Source of the DNA: Wurfbainia villosa
Lineage: Eukaryota > Streptophyta > Magnoliopsida > Zingiberales > Zingiberaceae
Assembly (NCBI GenBank): GCA_025175895.1
Contig: CM046008.1
Location: 24,693,255 to 24,757,254, forward strand
Direction of reading: 5' to 3'
Length of the DNA: 64,000 nucleotides
Shown: piece after piece, positions 45,034 to 56,799 of the stretch
How the letters are laid out: every line of letters begins with the position of its first letter
Position numbering within the stretch: the stretch's first letter is position 1
Translations under genes and position numbers: made by a program
The notes under the pieces: model-generated
What the model was told of the DNA's origin: nothing
What the model saw: only the letters and a program-made list of their open reading frames with translations
Database searches by the model: none

Positions 45034-47249
45034 GTTGGGTTTCCGGTACCGCGGCGAGTGTGTGTTCGAACATGTTTCGTAAACATTTGCACAGCGGAAG
45101 AAACAAAAATAATAAATATACATTTGTTACAACACACACATCACACGCATGCATAGTACAACATGTGTAGACATAACCGTAAATTTAAATTTTGCAATAA
45201 AAGGTAATTTAACTACGTATACCTTTCGTATCACGTGTAGCGGGAAAGACATCAACCGGAACGATCCTCGCTAGAATCGTCTCTATCCGTATCCACGCCG
45301 AGTATCTTCAGGATGACTTCACTAAGTCACGAGCCTCGTCTTCGTACGGGTTACTAGCCTCGTGTTGAAGACGATGTGATCGAGAGAAGATCACGATCCG
45401 AATCCAAATTCGAATCCAAAGATGAGTCCTCAAAACTCGCTTCTCTGGAGAGGTATTCGTCAACTGTTTGACGAATCCTTCGTCCTCCACCTATGAGGAT
45501 TACCGGAGATCGAATCTCCGGTAAGTAAGGCACTGTCGGAGCTCCAAACGTCGTCCAAACGACGCTCCGACAAGAAGGAAACAAGCTGTCCAGAAAACTT
45601 GACAGCTTTGGTGGAGACCTTGCGCCGGACAAATAAGGAAAGAAATGTGCTCACCTTGTAGCCGGAGCCAAGGATGATCACCGGAGCTCCTTCGGCAGCA
45701 GCTCGTCGTCGGCAAGTGGAGAAGACGACAGCAGCTGGTCACTGGTTGGAGGAGGTGGGCGGCGGCAACAAAGTTGGCGCCGACTAGAGGGAGAGGAGGG
45801 AGAGGTTGGGCGACAACTCTAGGTTAAGAGAATTGGATTAGGGCTTAACAAACCCTTAAGCCCTCTTTTATAGAGAACTAATTCTATTAATGGTTATTGG
45901 ATCATAACCATAAGACCCGTTAACCCGCTCCATTAATATAAGTTAAAATAAACCAAACCATGATGGTTTATTTTAAGTTAAAATGAACCGAACCAACTTT
46001 GGTTTATTCGTTTAAAATAAACCAAACCCTTTGGTTTATTCTCCTCCATTGGATTAGAACCAAATCATTTTGGTTCATCCATTATGTCTTCATAAGACAC
46101 GGCCCATCCACACTTCCATTGCGAATGAAACAATTTCATGCTCGCTTCTTGTTTGGTCCAACCAAACCTAGTTTCTCTCGGTCTGAGAATCTCATTTTAA
46201 ATCCTTCGGATTACGCTCGTTGTGTGTGTGACCAAATAGGTTCTCGGTTTATGTTAGCCGTCTATAATTAACCATTAATTATAGAACGATCATGAGTGGC
46301 ACCTAGTAGTACATCATGATCCCCAATTAACCGAAAAGATCAACGGTTGATCCAGAACTATTTCTGAAACCCTTCAGCAGCTCGAATGAATCATGCCCCA
46401 TTCCCTTCACTCATCTTATACCCACTTGGTTCAGGACATGGTCTATAGTGTCAGTCCCCACTAGGCTGACTACGTCACACCTAGCCCAAGTATCATTTTC
46501 TCGTCCTACGGATTCTAGTTACTGCACATGTATCGAAGAGTACCTTACTCTAAACATGTAATGCTTTGGCCAAAGACTTTAGTAACAATCCGACGAGAGG
46601 CCATGGGTATACATCTCCTCGCAAGGAGTGGTGAATCCTTTATAGGCTATTCAAACACCTTCGATCACTTCGACTTATACCCAATCATCCCGGGTCCACA
46701 TCTCCACAGAGATGCTTGCTTAAGATGTCAAAGCATAAATCTCCATGATCAAGATTACTTGAATACCGCAAGTCAAAGGAACATCGCACTTAAGCCACAG
46801 TAAGAACTTCATTGACATATCTATATATGCAGAGAACCATATGAAGTCTTATGACTGGTCACTCCAATGAACTAGTTACCATAACTAGCATCCACGATTA
46901 ACTCCGGACATCACAATATCTCCAGCCAGTGAGAATCAGCTGCTTGGATACACCAAGGAGTATACCTTGTGCTAGTCTCGACAGAATTGATGGTGTCCAA
47001 ATCCATCAATTCATCGACTAGGGATAATTCCGATACATCACAATTACACATGTAGAGATACTCACTAGTTGTGATCCAATCACAAATTCTCTCATGTTGT
47101 GAGTCGTATCGCGGACATTCAGTAAATGAGTTTAAGATCCAATCAAATACATGAAACCATGTATACTCAAATAATGAATCTTCATTTATCATATAAATGG
47201 TTCATACATAAGGCAATTGCCTTAGGACATCTCTCATATATTACTAACA
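45034..47249 (-). repeat. Solo LTR of E type inside E leader
   Basis: Starts TGTTGGGTTTCC and ends TATTACTAACA on the plus strand, flanked by TTAAA at 45029-45033 and 47250-47254. It shares GTGTGTGTTCGAACATGTTTC and the following 600 bp with the E LTRs. No internal domain is present. It contains a cluster of ATAAACC/GGTTTAT words (45943-46080). Short ORFs inside (e.g. 46528-46803) have no recognised domain. Confidence 0.85.
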
Positions 47250-47254
47250 TTAAA

Positions 47255-48343
47255 TGCATCAACATACATTTATAAATCCCATCATTTTTCGAAAACAAAA
47301 ACCCTCAAAATCAATTCAGGAGATTGTAGGTCCATCTCCGAATGGGTTGATATACAACATAGATAAGAACAACCTTGGAGAGAGTCCAACAAGTCATTCT
47401 TAGCTACGATGGTAGGTATCAAATATACCAATTGAATATCACATATATGCAACTATCACAATGTGCTATCAACTAATTGAATGTTTACAAATACATTGGG
47501 TTGTTAACACATTAACAAGTATGCATCATATGCATATCACCCAACTTCACCTCCCTTTACATCGACCTTGGAGAGAGTCCAAAAAATCGATGCTCCAAGT
47601 TAAAGACGACCCATTAATCGCGAAATAGTTTTAATATGGTTAGAGCACATTCAACCAATTAGCCAGGCTTGGAGAGAGTCCAACAACCCAAACTAACGAT
47701 TGACCTCTGACTCTTACCATATTAGTAATAAATTATTTCAATGGTTTGAACATGTTCAAGTTCGAGTCGGGCATGGAGAGAGGCCAACAACTCAAACAAG
47801 AAACGGAACTCTAGTTCTAACCATATTAATGGAAGGTGTAAGCTTTAATATTGTGTAAGGGTTTTAAGGTCGCATCCTCTTTCCATTTAAATAATGATTA
47901 TCTACATGGTTTGACACATATGACATACATCTAAATGTCATGACACACATGACATAATGATATGTATCTAATACAATTACATGGAATACAATTATGATAT
48001 GTAAAAATAGTTTCCTTATTTGTCATAACTAATTTTGGAAATAAAATATGTTTGAGATTTGATTTCTCAAATAAAATTTTGATTAAATTAAGAAATAAAT
48101 TTCCAAATCTAATCACATATTTTATTTATGGAAAAAACTAATTAAGAAAATTCAAATTTAATTTAGGAAACAAATTTCTAAAATTGGAATTTCCTATTCA
48201 CATTAGAAAATTTCCATTTTGAATTTCCTTACTAATTAAAATTTCCATAATTATTTCTAAACTTTCCAAAAGTAGAAAATTTCTAAAAAAATACAATTAT
48301 GACTATCGCAAAACAATTTTACGATTATGTCGAAACATAGTCA
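47255..48343 (-). other. E leader between primer site and gag (with 44976-45033)
   Basis: Non-coding, about 1.15 kb, AT-rich toward the primer site. It has three exact and one degenerate copy of TTGGAGAGAGTCCAA (47375, 47568, 47669, 47773), each able to form a 5-bp hairpin with a GAGAG loop. Confidence 0.7.
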
Positions 48344-48356
48344 GGTTCTGGTACCA
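48344..48356 (-). other. Primer binding site of E
   Basis: The minus strand reads TGGTACCAGAACC, 1 bp after the LTR end. It differs from the TGGTATCAGAGCC of the other elements, so a different or variant tRNA may be used. Confidence 0.65.
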
Positions 48357-48357
48357 C

Positions 48358-48841
48358 TGTTGGGGTTCCCCCAACACCGACGTGGGTGTGTGTTCGAACA
48401 TGTTTCGTAAACATGCACACAGCGAAAGCAAAAACAAGTAATAAATAACTTATTACAATACACACACCACACGCATGCAGAATACAACAAGTGTTGACAT
48501 AATCACTATTTCAAATTTTGTAATAAAGAAACTAATCTAGGTATACTTGACGAATTACGTGAAGCGAAAATGGCATCAACCTTAGCGACCCTCATAAGTT
48601 TCTCCTCTATCCGTATCCATGTCGAGTATCGTCGGGATAGCTTCAACAAGCTACGAGCCCCATCTTCACATGAGATACTAGTCTCGTATCGAAGACATTG
48701 TGATCCGAGAGACGATCACAATTCGAATCCAAAATGAGTTTCATAAACTCGCTTCTCGAAAGTGGTTTTCGTCAATCGATTGATGAAACTTTGATCCTCC
48801 CCCAAAGAGGATTGTCGGAGATCCAATCCTCGGCAAGGAGG
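48358..48841 (-). repeat. 5' LTR of E, U5 side only
   Basis: Begins TGTTGGGGTTCCCCC; homologous to 34201-34690. It stops at GGAGG (48837-48841), where element G starts, and should resume after G outside the window. Confidence 0.8.
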
Positions 48842-48987
48842 TGTTGGCAATCGTGCTATTTCTCGGAATGCTCATAGGCTCCCAAGTCCCCGGATTAAAA
48901 TTTTCACTAATGAAAACTAATCCGGATGGGATGAGTTTCCTAAGCACAACCAATTCGTCGTCGTGCTAACGACTTGAGCGATCGCTT
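48842..48987 (-). repeat. G left LTR, U5 end
   Basis: TGTTGGCAATCGTGC onward matches 60981-61120. It is interrupted by A2 at the TSD CGCTT (48983-48987) and continues at 54541. Confidence 0.85.
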
Positions 48988-50170
48988 TGTTAGGGCAATC
49001 TCTTGCCGTGATATGGTTTTGATGGTGTGGCAAAGGGTTTAAGTTAGTTTGATATGTTGATATGATATGTGCGTTGAAGTCGTGCAGGACTTAGTAATTC
49101 GCACATGGAGCCGTGGCGAGTTTCACATCTCATGACTCGTGCATTGAGTCGGTGAAGGATAGCTTTGCGGAAGCCGTGCGCTTGGAGCATCCGAGGGACC
49201 GCCGGACGAGAAGCTTGGAGTGAAGCCGGAGGAAGTAGACTTCGAGGCAAGAGACGCAAAGGAGCATTGCAGAGCCGTGCGCCTGATGCTGCCGAGGGAC
49301 GTGGCCGAGAACGAAGAGAACTTCGGCGAGGACTCGAAATGAGTGGCGATTGTAACCCGGGAAGGGTAGCTCTTAGGTGAAACTTGGCCATTTGGCCAAG
49401 TGTCGGATGGGTTTCGACACCGGTCAGCCATGTCATGGCGGTCGGCGCTCTGAGATCAGTGAGTTCGGTGGTATACGATGGCCCGGATTGTGGCGTGATC
49501 GCCATCGTGGGCGATCATTGCCAAGACCATCGATCGGCCTGAAAGCGGCGGCGATCGGTGTCAATAAGGGTTTAGCCACCGCCGTTCGTAGCCGGGGCGT
49601 CGACTACGGAGCGTGATCGGCCGATGAGGTCCATCGATCATTGCTAAGAGTTCCGTTGGACTACAACGGTCGGGATCCGACGTGTTCGGAGGCCTTTGTA
49701 GTGGCGGTCGATGCCAAGGCTGATCGTGATGGCGGAAGCGGGAAGAAGTTAGCCCTCTCTATAAAAAGAGAGGGTGTAAGCCTTTGAGAGGCTAATGCTC
49801 ATACTCCAAACAATCTTCCTAGTGCCCCACAAGCTCTAAGCTCTTCTTACTTGTCTTTACTTCAATCCTATTATAAGAAGAGTGATCTTGGTTGTAAAGG
49901 TTACCTCCACCTAGCTTTGTGCAAAGGAGAGACCGATAGTGATTGGTTTTGGCGGAGTGATTCACCGTGGACGAATCGGACCGTGGATTAGCGGCGTAGC
50001 CGTGAACCACGTTATATCTCGGTGTTTGTATTGCTTGTTTATATTTTGCTTGTCTTTACTTATAGTTGTATATTCCGCTTACGCTAATTAGTTTTGTAGA
50101 CGAGCAATTTACAACGTCCAACGTACGAGGGCTATTCACCCCCCTCTAGCCGGCCATCCGATCCCCTACA
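48988..50170 (+). repeat. 5' LTR of A2
   Basis: Same ends as the A1 LTRs; TATA hairpin at 49753-49774; variable GATCG-rich block at 49320-49740. Confidence 0.9.
49753..49774 (+). promoter_or_regulatory. TATA box in perfect hairpin, A2 5' LTR
   Basis: CCCTCTCT-ATAAAA-AGAGAGGG, identical to the A1 copies although the sequence just upstream is highly variable. Confidence 0.75.
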
Positions 50171-50172
50171 AG

Positions 50173-50185
50173 TGGTATCAGAGCC
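50173..50185 (+). other. Primer binding site of A2
   Basis: TGGTATCAGAGCC, 2 bp after the LTR end. Confidence 0.9.
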
Positions 50186-50234
50186 GAGGTTGCTTGTCAC
50201 CGGACTAACTGCCGCAACAAGCCCTACATCAAAA

Positions 50235-51968
50235 ATGGCCGGCTCCAACATCCATCCTCCGAAGTTTGAAGGAGAATTCGCTTGGTGGAAGAAGCGAATG
50301 GAGGTATTTTTCGAAACGGATTTTGATATAATGATTACCATGGAATCCGGTTTCGTTTTGCCTAGGGATGAAGAAGGGAAGCCAATAGAGAAATCTAGGT
50401 GGACCAAGAGGCAAAGAGAGGAGCACCTTGCAAACTCCAAAGCCAAGCACCATCTCTACAATGTGCTCCCTCAACAAGAGATCAACCGGATCGGAGAATG
50501 TGCTAGCGCCAAAGAGATGTGGGAGAAGCTTATAGAACTCCATGAAGGCACATCCGAGGCCAAGCTAGCAAGGAGAGACCTCCTCCGCTCCCAATTATCC
50601 AATATAAAACTAGAAAAGGGAGAAAAGGTAACCTCACTACACTCTAGGTTTAAAGAAATTTTAATTGGGCTAACAAGTGTAGGTGAGAAGCTATCAAACC
50701 GGGATATGGTAATGAAGGCCATAGATGCCTTTCCCCGGTCCTCAAAATGGAGCTCCATGGTGGACTCATTTTATATCTCCAAGAACCTAGAAGTGAGCAC
50801 CTTGGAGGAATTCTTTTCAACCATGGAGCTTCACGAAACTAGGCTTGAGGGAATACAAGAGGAGCCTAGAATTCAACCCTCAAGAGGAGTAGCATTATTG
50901 GCAAGTAAGGGGAAGAAGAAGATGGAAATCCCCTCCTCCTCCGGATGAGCGTCTTCCTCCTCCTCTATGGATAGCACCGAAGAAGCATATATGGTAAGGA
51001 GGGTAAGACGTGCATTTAAGAATTTTAGATTTGATAAATCTAATGATAGGATGAGAAGACCAAGGGGGAAGGTTATATGCTACAATTGCCAAGGAGAAGG
51101 GCACATAAGGGACAATTGTCCCCTCCTAAACAAGAGCAAGGAAGAAAGGAAAAAGAAAGAAGAAAAGAAGAAGAAGAAGGGGAGCAAGAGAAAGGAAGAG
51201 GAGAAGAAAACAAAGGAGAAGGGAAAGGCTAAGGCTCTCAAGGCAAGGACTTGGGATGACCCATCTTCATCCTCCTCATCATCGGATGAGGAGAATGCCT
51301 TTGTCGCCAATTTGGCCTTGATGGCCTTTGATGATTTGGATTGCTCCTCCTCCGAAAATGAAGGATCAAGCTCAAGAGGAGAGAGCTCAAGTGAAGGGGG
51401 AGCCTCCTCCACATCATCATCCTCCTCATCATCCGAAGGAGAAGAGGACATGGAAACTATGGTAACCAATCTCTCACCTAGTAAAATAGTTTCTATGATT
51501 TCTAGTTTAACTAAGGATTTGTTTAGGGCAAAGAAGAAAAATAAATGCATGCTTGAACAAATTAAGGAATTAGAACAAAAATTAGAAAAGGCATGCTTAA
51601 ATGATAATATTTCTTCTTGCCATGATGATGCATGCTCACATGAATACATGCCATTTAATGTTAGTGATGCATGCATAAATGAAAATAGGGCTTTAAGGGA
51701 AAAGGTAGACTATTTGACAAAAGCCCTAGAGAAATTCACTATTGGCTCCAATACCCTTAACATGATAATTGGGAGCCAAAGGGCAAGTTTTAACAAGAAA
51801 GGCCTAGGATACAAAGAAAAGAAAAATGAAAAGGCCTATAAATGCCTAATAGCTAGGGGACAAGATAAAAAGAAAGTAATTGCTAAGAAATGGATCCCCA
51901 AGGAATATTTAGTGAACCCAATAGGAAAGAACTTATTTTGGGTTCCAAAATCCATTCTTAAGGGTTAG
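50235..51968 (+). pseudogene. gag: A2 Gag protein, one in-frame stop
   Basis: Starts at ATG 50235 (MAGSNIHPPKFEGEFAWWKK), the best view of the family's N-terminus. An open frame also extends upstream to 50172, but the 50235 ATG is at the A1 position. One TGA at 50946-50948 lies in the Ser-rich linker; frame and homology continue on both sides, and A1 differs there by 3 bp (GATGACGAAGC against GGATGAGCG). Domains are as in A1: UBN2-like capsid, CCHC knuckle CYNCQGEGHIRDNC (51078-51119), Lys/Glu tract, acidic Ser blocks, coiled coil and FTIGSNTLNMIIGSQRASF. Apart from the stop it is intact over about 577 codons, so gag has been kept without pol. Confidence 0.85.
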
Positions 51969-53105
51969 AATAACCCCTAGGGTAGTCAACTATATGAACT
52001 TGACCTATATCATAATTTGGTTGACTTAGGATGACGGGACAACATTTTTTAGATAGTGTTGGGTGATGATAACGTACCCATAAATAGGTAATAATGCTTA
52101 AATCATGATGATTGTTGTAATTCCTATGTATGTTTTAAATCATGATTTATGATTTTGAAATTTGGCACGTTATCACTAGAAATAGGTTTAAATCATGCTT
52201 TAGGTGATAATTTGTTTATTATCATCATATAATACCTAATGCATGATTATAATTTGATGAAAACATGAGTTTCATGATCATAATGTAGAATTAATTTATA
52301 TATGTCATTATGATCATGTAGGATGTTAGGTTGATACTTAACCATGATAGAATTGCATGAATATATGGGTTAAGTATATACAAATACCCCCTAGGATACA
52401 TCTCACACTCACTATAGGCTAACTTGACTGCAAACATAGCATGGGTGAGATATTAGGATGATACAAATGTCCACTAATGCCTATGGCATTTAGATGGTCA
52501 TTTAAAGTATCAAAATAGCAATAATAGACCAATCATGGGGAAGGCTTATGTTTAATTCATAGACATATTGCCCAAAGATCATGGTTGGATATTTCATATG
52601 TTTTCAAAACAATTTCTTACCTTAAAATACATGTATTCATGTTTTGAAACAATTGGATGCAAAACTAGGTAGCTAACTTGATACTAGTATGATCAAAAAC
52701 CTAGTGGTTTTTAGAAGTTTTGGATTTTTGGCAAAAACAAGAAAATATAATGAGTTTTCATGAAAAACTATTTTTCCTTGATAGATATACTTAATAGAAA
52801 TATGTTCCCCAAATTTCATGATTTTTCAAATTTTCTGGAATTTATAATGCATTTCTGAATTTCGTCCAGAAAATCAGAAATTTGGATTCTTTTGTGCCAG
52901 TCGACTGCCATACTGATAGCAGTCGACTGGTGGCCTGTAAATCAGAATATTGAAGGCCGAATTCAGTTTGTAAACCTCCTACAAGTGGTAGAAATATACT
53001 TGATGCCTCCTACAGTTTTTAAATCAACTTGACATATTTTTTCCCTCCATTATACTTGATGCCATGAGCTTATAACTTAGTGTTAATCTTTTTGATGGTG
53101 TCAAA
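51969..53105. other. Non-coding internal region of A2 after gag
   Basis: AT-rich, no domain. It contains the empty TRIM site (52430-52437) and two CAGTCGACTG palindromes in inverted arrangement (52905-52931). Confidence 0.7.
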
Positions 53106-53230
53106 GGGGGAGAAATAAGTATGTTTAAGTTAATCACATTAGGGGGAGAAATATATTGTAGGGGGAGAAATATATGTAGGGGGAGAAATATATGTAGGGG
53201 GAGAAATATATGATAGGGGGAGAAAATTTG
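53106..53230 (+). repeat. Array of polypurine-tract-like motifs in A2
   Basis: Six copies of AGGGGGAGAAAT(A), two more than in A1; the extra ones are clean 17-18-bp tandem units (GTAGGGGGAGAAATATAT). Confidence 0.78.
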
Positions 53231-53369
53231 CATAGAGAATTTCATGGATTAAGGGGGAATTGCATGTTGTTATATCATGTTTATCTTTACATGCTTTCTT
53301 ACCTTAGAATTTATATCAAATGTTTTTACCTAACTTAAACGGATTGCCACACATCAAAAAGGGGGAGAT

Positions 53370-54535
53370 TGTTAGGGCAATCTCTTGCCGTGATATGGTT
53401 TCGATGGTGTGGCAAAGGGTTTAAGTTAGTTTGATATGTTGATATGATATGTGCGTTGAAGTCGTGCAGGACTTAGTAATTCGCACATGGAGCCGTGGCA
53501 AGTTTCACATCTCATGACTCGTGCCTTGAGTCGGTGAAGGATAGCTTTGCGGAAGCCGTGCGCTTGGAGCATCCGAGGGACCGCCGGACGAGAAGCTTGG
53601 AGTGAAGCCGGAGGAAGTAGACTTCGAGGCAAGAGACGCAAAGGAGCATTGCAGAGCCGCGCTCGATCTTTGCCGAGGGGCGTGGCCGAGAACGGAGAAC
53701 TTCGAGGGACTCAGAAATGAGAGTGAGCGATTGTAACCCGGGAAGGGTAGTTTTAGGTGAAACTTGGCCTTTGGCCAAGTGTCGGATGGGTTTTCGAGCA
53801 CACGATCATTGCCATCGCTATCATGGCGGCGCGCTCAGTCGAGTGAGTTCGACCGTATACGATCGATCGGATTGTAGCGGATCGCGCGCCGTCTGGCCGA
53901 TCGCCGGACCATCGGATCAAGGCAGCCGATCGGTCAATAAGGGTTCGACCGGAACCGTCCGTAGCCGATGCCGATTACGGTAGCAGCCGATCGATGAGGT
54001 CCATCGGGCCGATCGCCAAGAGTTCCGTTGGACTACAACGGTCGGGATCCCGTGTTCGAGGCCGCTGTAAGACGGATCGCCAAGGGCAATGATCGATGGC
54101 TAACGGGAAGAAGTTAGCCCTCTCTATAAAAAGAGAGGGTGTGAGCCTTTGAGAGGCTAATGCTCATACTCCAAACAATCTTCCTAGTGCCCCACAAGCT
54201 CTAAGCTCTTCTTACTTGTCTTTACTTCAATCCTATTGTAAGAAGAGTGATCTTGGTTGTAAAGGTTACCTCCACCTAGCTTTGTGCAAAGGAGAGACCG
54301 ATAGTGATTGGTTTTGGCGGAGTGATTCACCGTGGACGAATCAGACCGTGGATTAGCGGCGTAGCCGTGAACCACGTTATATCTCGGTGTTTGTATTGCT
54401 TGTTTATATTTTGCTTGTCTTTACTTATAGTTGTATATTCCGCTTGCGCTAATTAGTTTTGTAGACGAGCAATTTACGACGTCCAACGTACGAGGGCTAT
54501 TCACCCCCCTCTAGCCGGCCATCCGATCCCCTACA
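53370..54535 (+). repeat. 3' LTR of A2
   Basis: Preceded by the PPT AAAAAGGGGGAGAT (53356-53369); TATA hairpin at 54118-54139; variable block 53640-54110. Confidence 0.9.
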
Positions 54536-54540
54536 CGCTT

Positions 54541-56783
54541 GAACAAACTAGTTGTTCAAGCAACACAACTCTTCTAGTCGGTTAGCCACGGAAGAGACGA
54601 CAGACGGATTGTCGGTTTTTGTGTTTCTTATCGGGGTCCATGATTATACAAATACATACAAATGTAAACTAGTATAATCAACATATACTAACATAAAGAA
54701 CATAAGCTAGCATATCAATAAGAACATGCAAAGAACAATAATAAAAGTTATAAAACTTTTATACCTCTTGATCTTCTATCGTATGTCCTAACCTCCTTGT
54801 AGACTTCGTGTGGGCGAAGATCCTCCACAAGTTGAAGCATCCTAGATCTTCTTCAATCCAAAGAAAGAAGAACTCTCTTTCCCTTCTTGCTTGAGCCAAC
54901 CACCAATCCACAAAAGGATTGATGCCGCTGGCCCCAAGAATAGAGAGAACATAATGGAAACAACCAAGGAACCGAACTAGGGACAAACCCTAGTTTTGGT
55001 GCCGCCGGCCAAGATGGAGTGAATAGGAGAAAAGGAATATGTTGGGCGCCGGCCACGCTGGAGGAAATAGAGGAAGGAGCCGGCCACACCCTAGGAAGTA
55101 GAAGACCTCCTCTCCTATAGTTACCGCCCAACTTCCTTGCAATCCCTAGCCGCCCAACCTAAGGAGGAAACCCTAATTAGGGTTTCTCCTTAGGCTTTCT
55201 TTCCGCCCAACAATCGTGGAGAGAAGAGATCTAGGAGCTAGCCACCTCCAAGGAAGAAGACAAGCTCTTCCACAAGTTGCCACCCACTCTTCATTCCCAT
55301 CCATGGCCGCCCATGCAAAGGAGCCAAAACCCTAATCAAATTAGGGTTTCTTCCATAGGGTTCCTTGCCGCCCAAGCATGGTGGAGAGAAGAGATCTAGG
55401 AGCTAGCCACCTCCATGGAAGAAGACAAGCTCCTCCACAAGTTGCCGCCCACTCTTCATCCTCACCTTGGCCGCCCAACCTAAGGAGCCAAAACCCTAAT
55501 TAGGGTTTCCTCCATAAGGTTGCTTGCCGCCCAAGCAATGCTAGGCAAAACCCTAATTTCCTTAGCATCCATCATCAACCACTCTAACTTGTTGCCGCCC
55601 AACCCATAGCCACCCTTTTATAGAGTTAGGGTTTTGGCCTTGGTTTAATCTCCACCGTTGGTTCTAGGGTTTTAATCTCAACCGTCGGATCTAGAGATTT
55701 AATCTCAACCGTCGGTTCTAGGGTTTTAATCCCAACCGTCGGATCTAGAGATTTAATCTCTATTGTCGGTTCTTAAGAATTTAATCCCAATCGTCGGATC
55801 TAGAGATTTAATCTCCACCGTCAGTTCTAGGAATTTAATCCCAACCGTCGGATCTAGAGATTTGTTTTTCATCATTTGATCTAGACTTCATGAGGTTTAT
55901 ATTAGGCTACGATAGGGACCATGAGGAGGAGTTGGGTCTTGGCCACCCGATGGATCGGAACCACACAAACTTGATCCATCAATGATGTTCCATTCCATTA
56001 GAGGATCATCATCGAACTACCTCACCAACCCCCATAAATTAATATGGGCTCCATATATTATTTGTACATCCATCTCTCCGTGTTTAAGATATCGAATGTC
56101 CGTCAATTAATTGACTTACTGACCATCAATTAATTAACATCTAACTCCTCGAGTAGTACCACTCAACCTTATCATCATGTTGACTAAGTCAACCTGCAGG
56201 GTTTACATGATGAACCTTATGAGCTCCTCAAGGGGACATCATCAACCTAATACATAGGACACGGATTCCTTCTATAATCAACGGCACACCATGTAAATAA
56301 TATCATTTCCCAACTTACCGGGCATATTGATTTAATCCATAGAAATCTCACCCTCTGGTAAATCAAAGAAATAAATATTAAGAACATGTGCCCGTTATTA
56401 TATCGGGATTAAGAGCATGTACAACATAATATCCGAGGTCCGATTCAATTATGTAGTCAGCAACAAATTGAATCACCTCTATGTCGGTCCTGCTCAATAC
56501 ACCTAAGTGTACTAGTGTAACTTTATGTTCAAGACAAAACAATACCAAGCTACACTACAACCATGCCAATGGTTTGTCCAAAACCATCTTGGTTGTGAGC
56601 CTCTACTTATACTCTACAATGGGTGATAACATGATCTTACGCCACACCCCATGTTATCTACAATGTAAAGTATTAGACAATTTTGCATAATCATAAAAAT
56701 ATGCAAACAATGATCATGTGATTCTTATTTCAAAATAAAGATGTTCATACAAAAGAGCTAGGCTTTCAGTATACATCCCAACA
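54541..56783 (-). repeat. G left LTR, main part
   Basis: Continues from 48987. It contains two tandem 160-165-bp units (55216-55380, 55381-55540) each with an AAACCCTAAT/ATTAGGGTTT palindrome, and an array of 27-bp-type units (55645-55865). The minus strand begins TGTTGGGATGTATACTG. Confidence 0.85.
55216..55540 (-). repeat. Two-copy tandem repeat of about 165 bp in G LTR
   Basis: Each unit starts GTGGAGAGAAGAGATCTAGG and ends GCCGCCCAAGCA(A)TG; a partial third lies upstream (55140-55215). The copy in the right LTR is at 61759-61923 and 61924-62083. Confidence 0.8.
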
Positions 56784-56799
56784 ATCTCCTACTTATACT

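Larger units (their letters stand above)
34201..48841 (-). mobile_element. Element E: Ty1/copia retrotransposon, minus strand, heavily interrupted
   Basis: Minus-strand order: 5' LTR (from 48841 to 48358, itself cut by G), primer site 48356-48344, leader with a solo LTR, gag, knuckle and protease (44975-44172), element F, rest of protease/GAG-pre-integrase and start of integrase (35880-35250), then a truncated 3' LTR (35248-34201). RT, RNase H and most of integrase are deleted. Its gag (MMSLNLRSIYDSNKLTGSNF) and its primer site TGGTACCAGAACC differ from the C/D/F/G family, so it is another copia lineage. Confidence 0.75.
48988..54535 (+). mobile_element. Element A2: second gag-only SIRE-like element
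   Basis: LTRs 48988-50170 and 53370-54535, primer site 50173-50185, gag 50235-51968, non-coding tail, PPT array and PPT before 53370. TSD CGCTT at 48983-48987 and 54536-54540. Colinear with A1 except that it lacks the TRIM. No pol domain in any frame. Confidence 0.92.

Noticed and set aside
46528..46803. 91-codon ORF in the solo LTR at 45034
   Set aside because: No homology to a known domain that I recognise; inside an LTR with TSD-defined limits.
55328..55351. Interstitial telomeric repeat
   Set aside because: Only single AAACCCTAA words occur, in inverted pairs within LTR units, not tandem TTTAGGG arrays.
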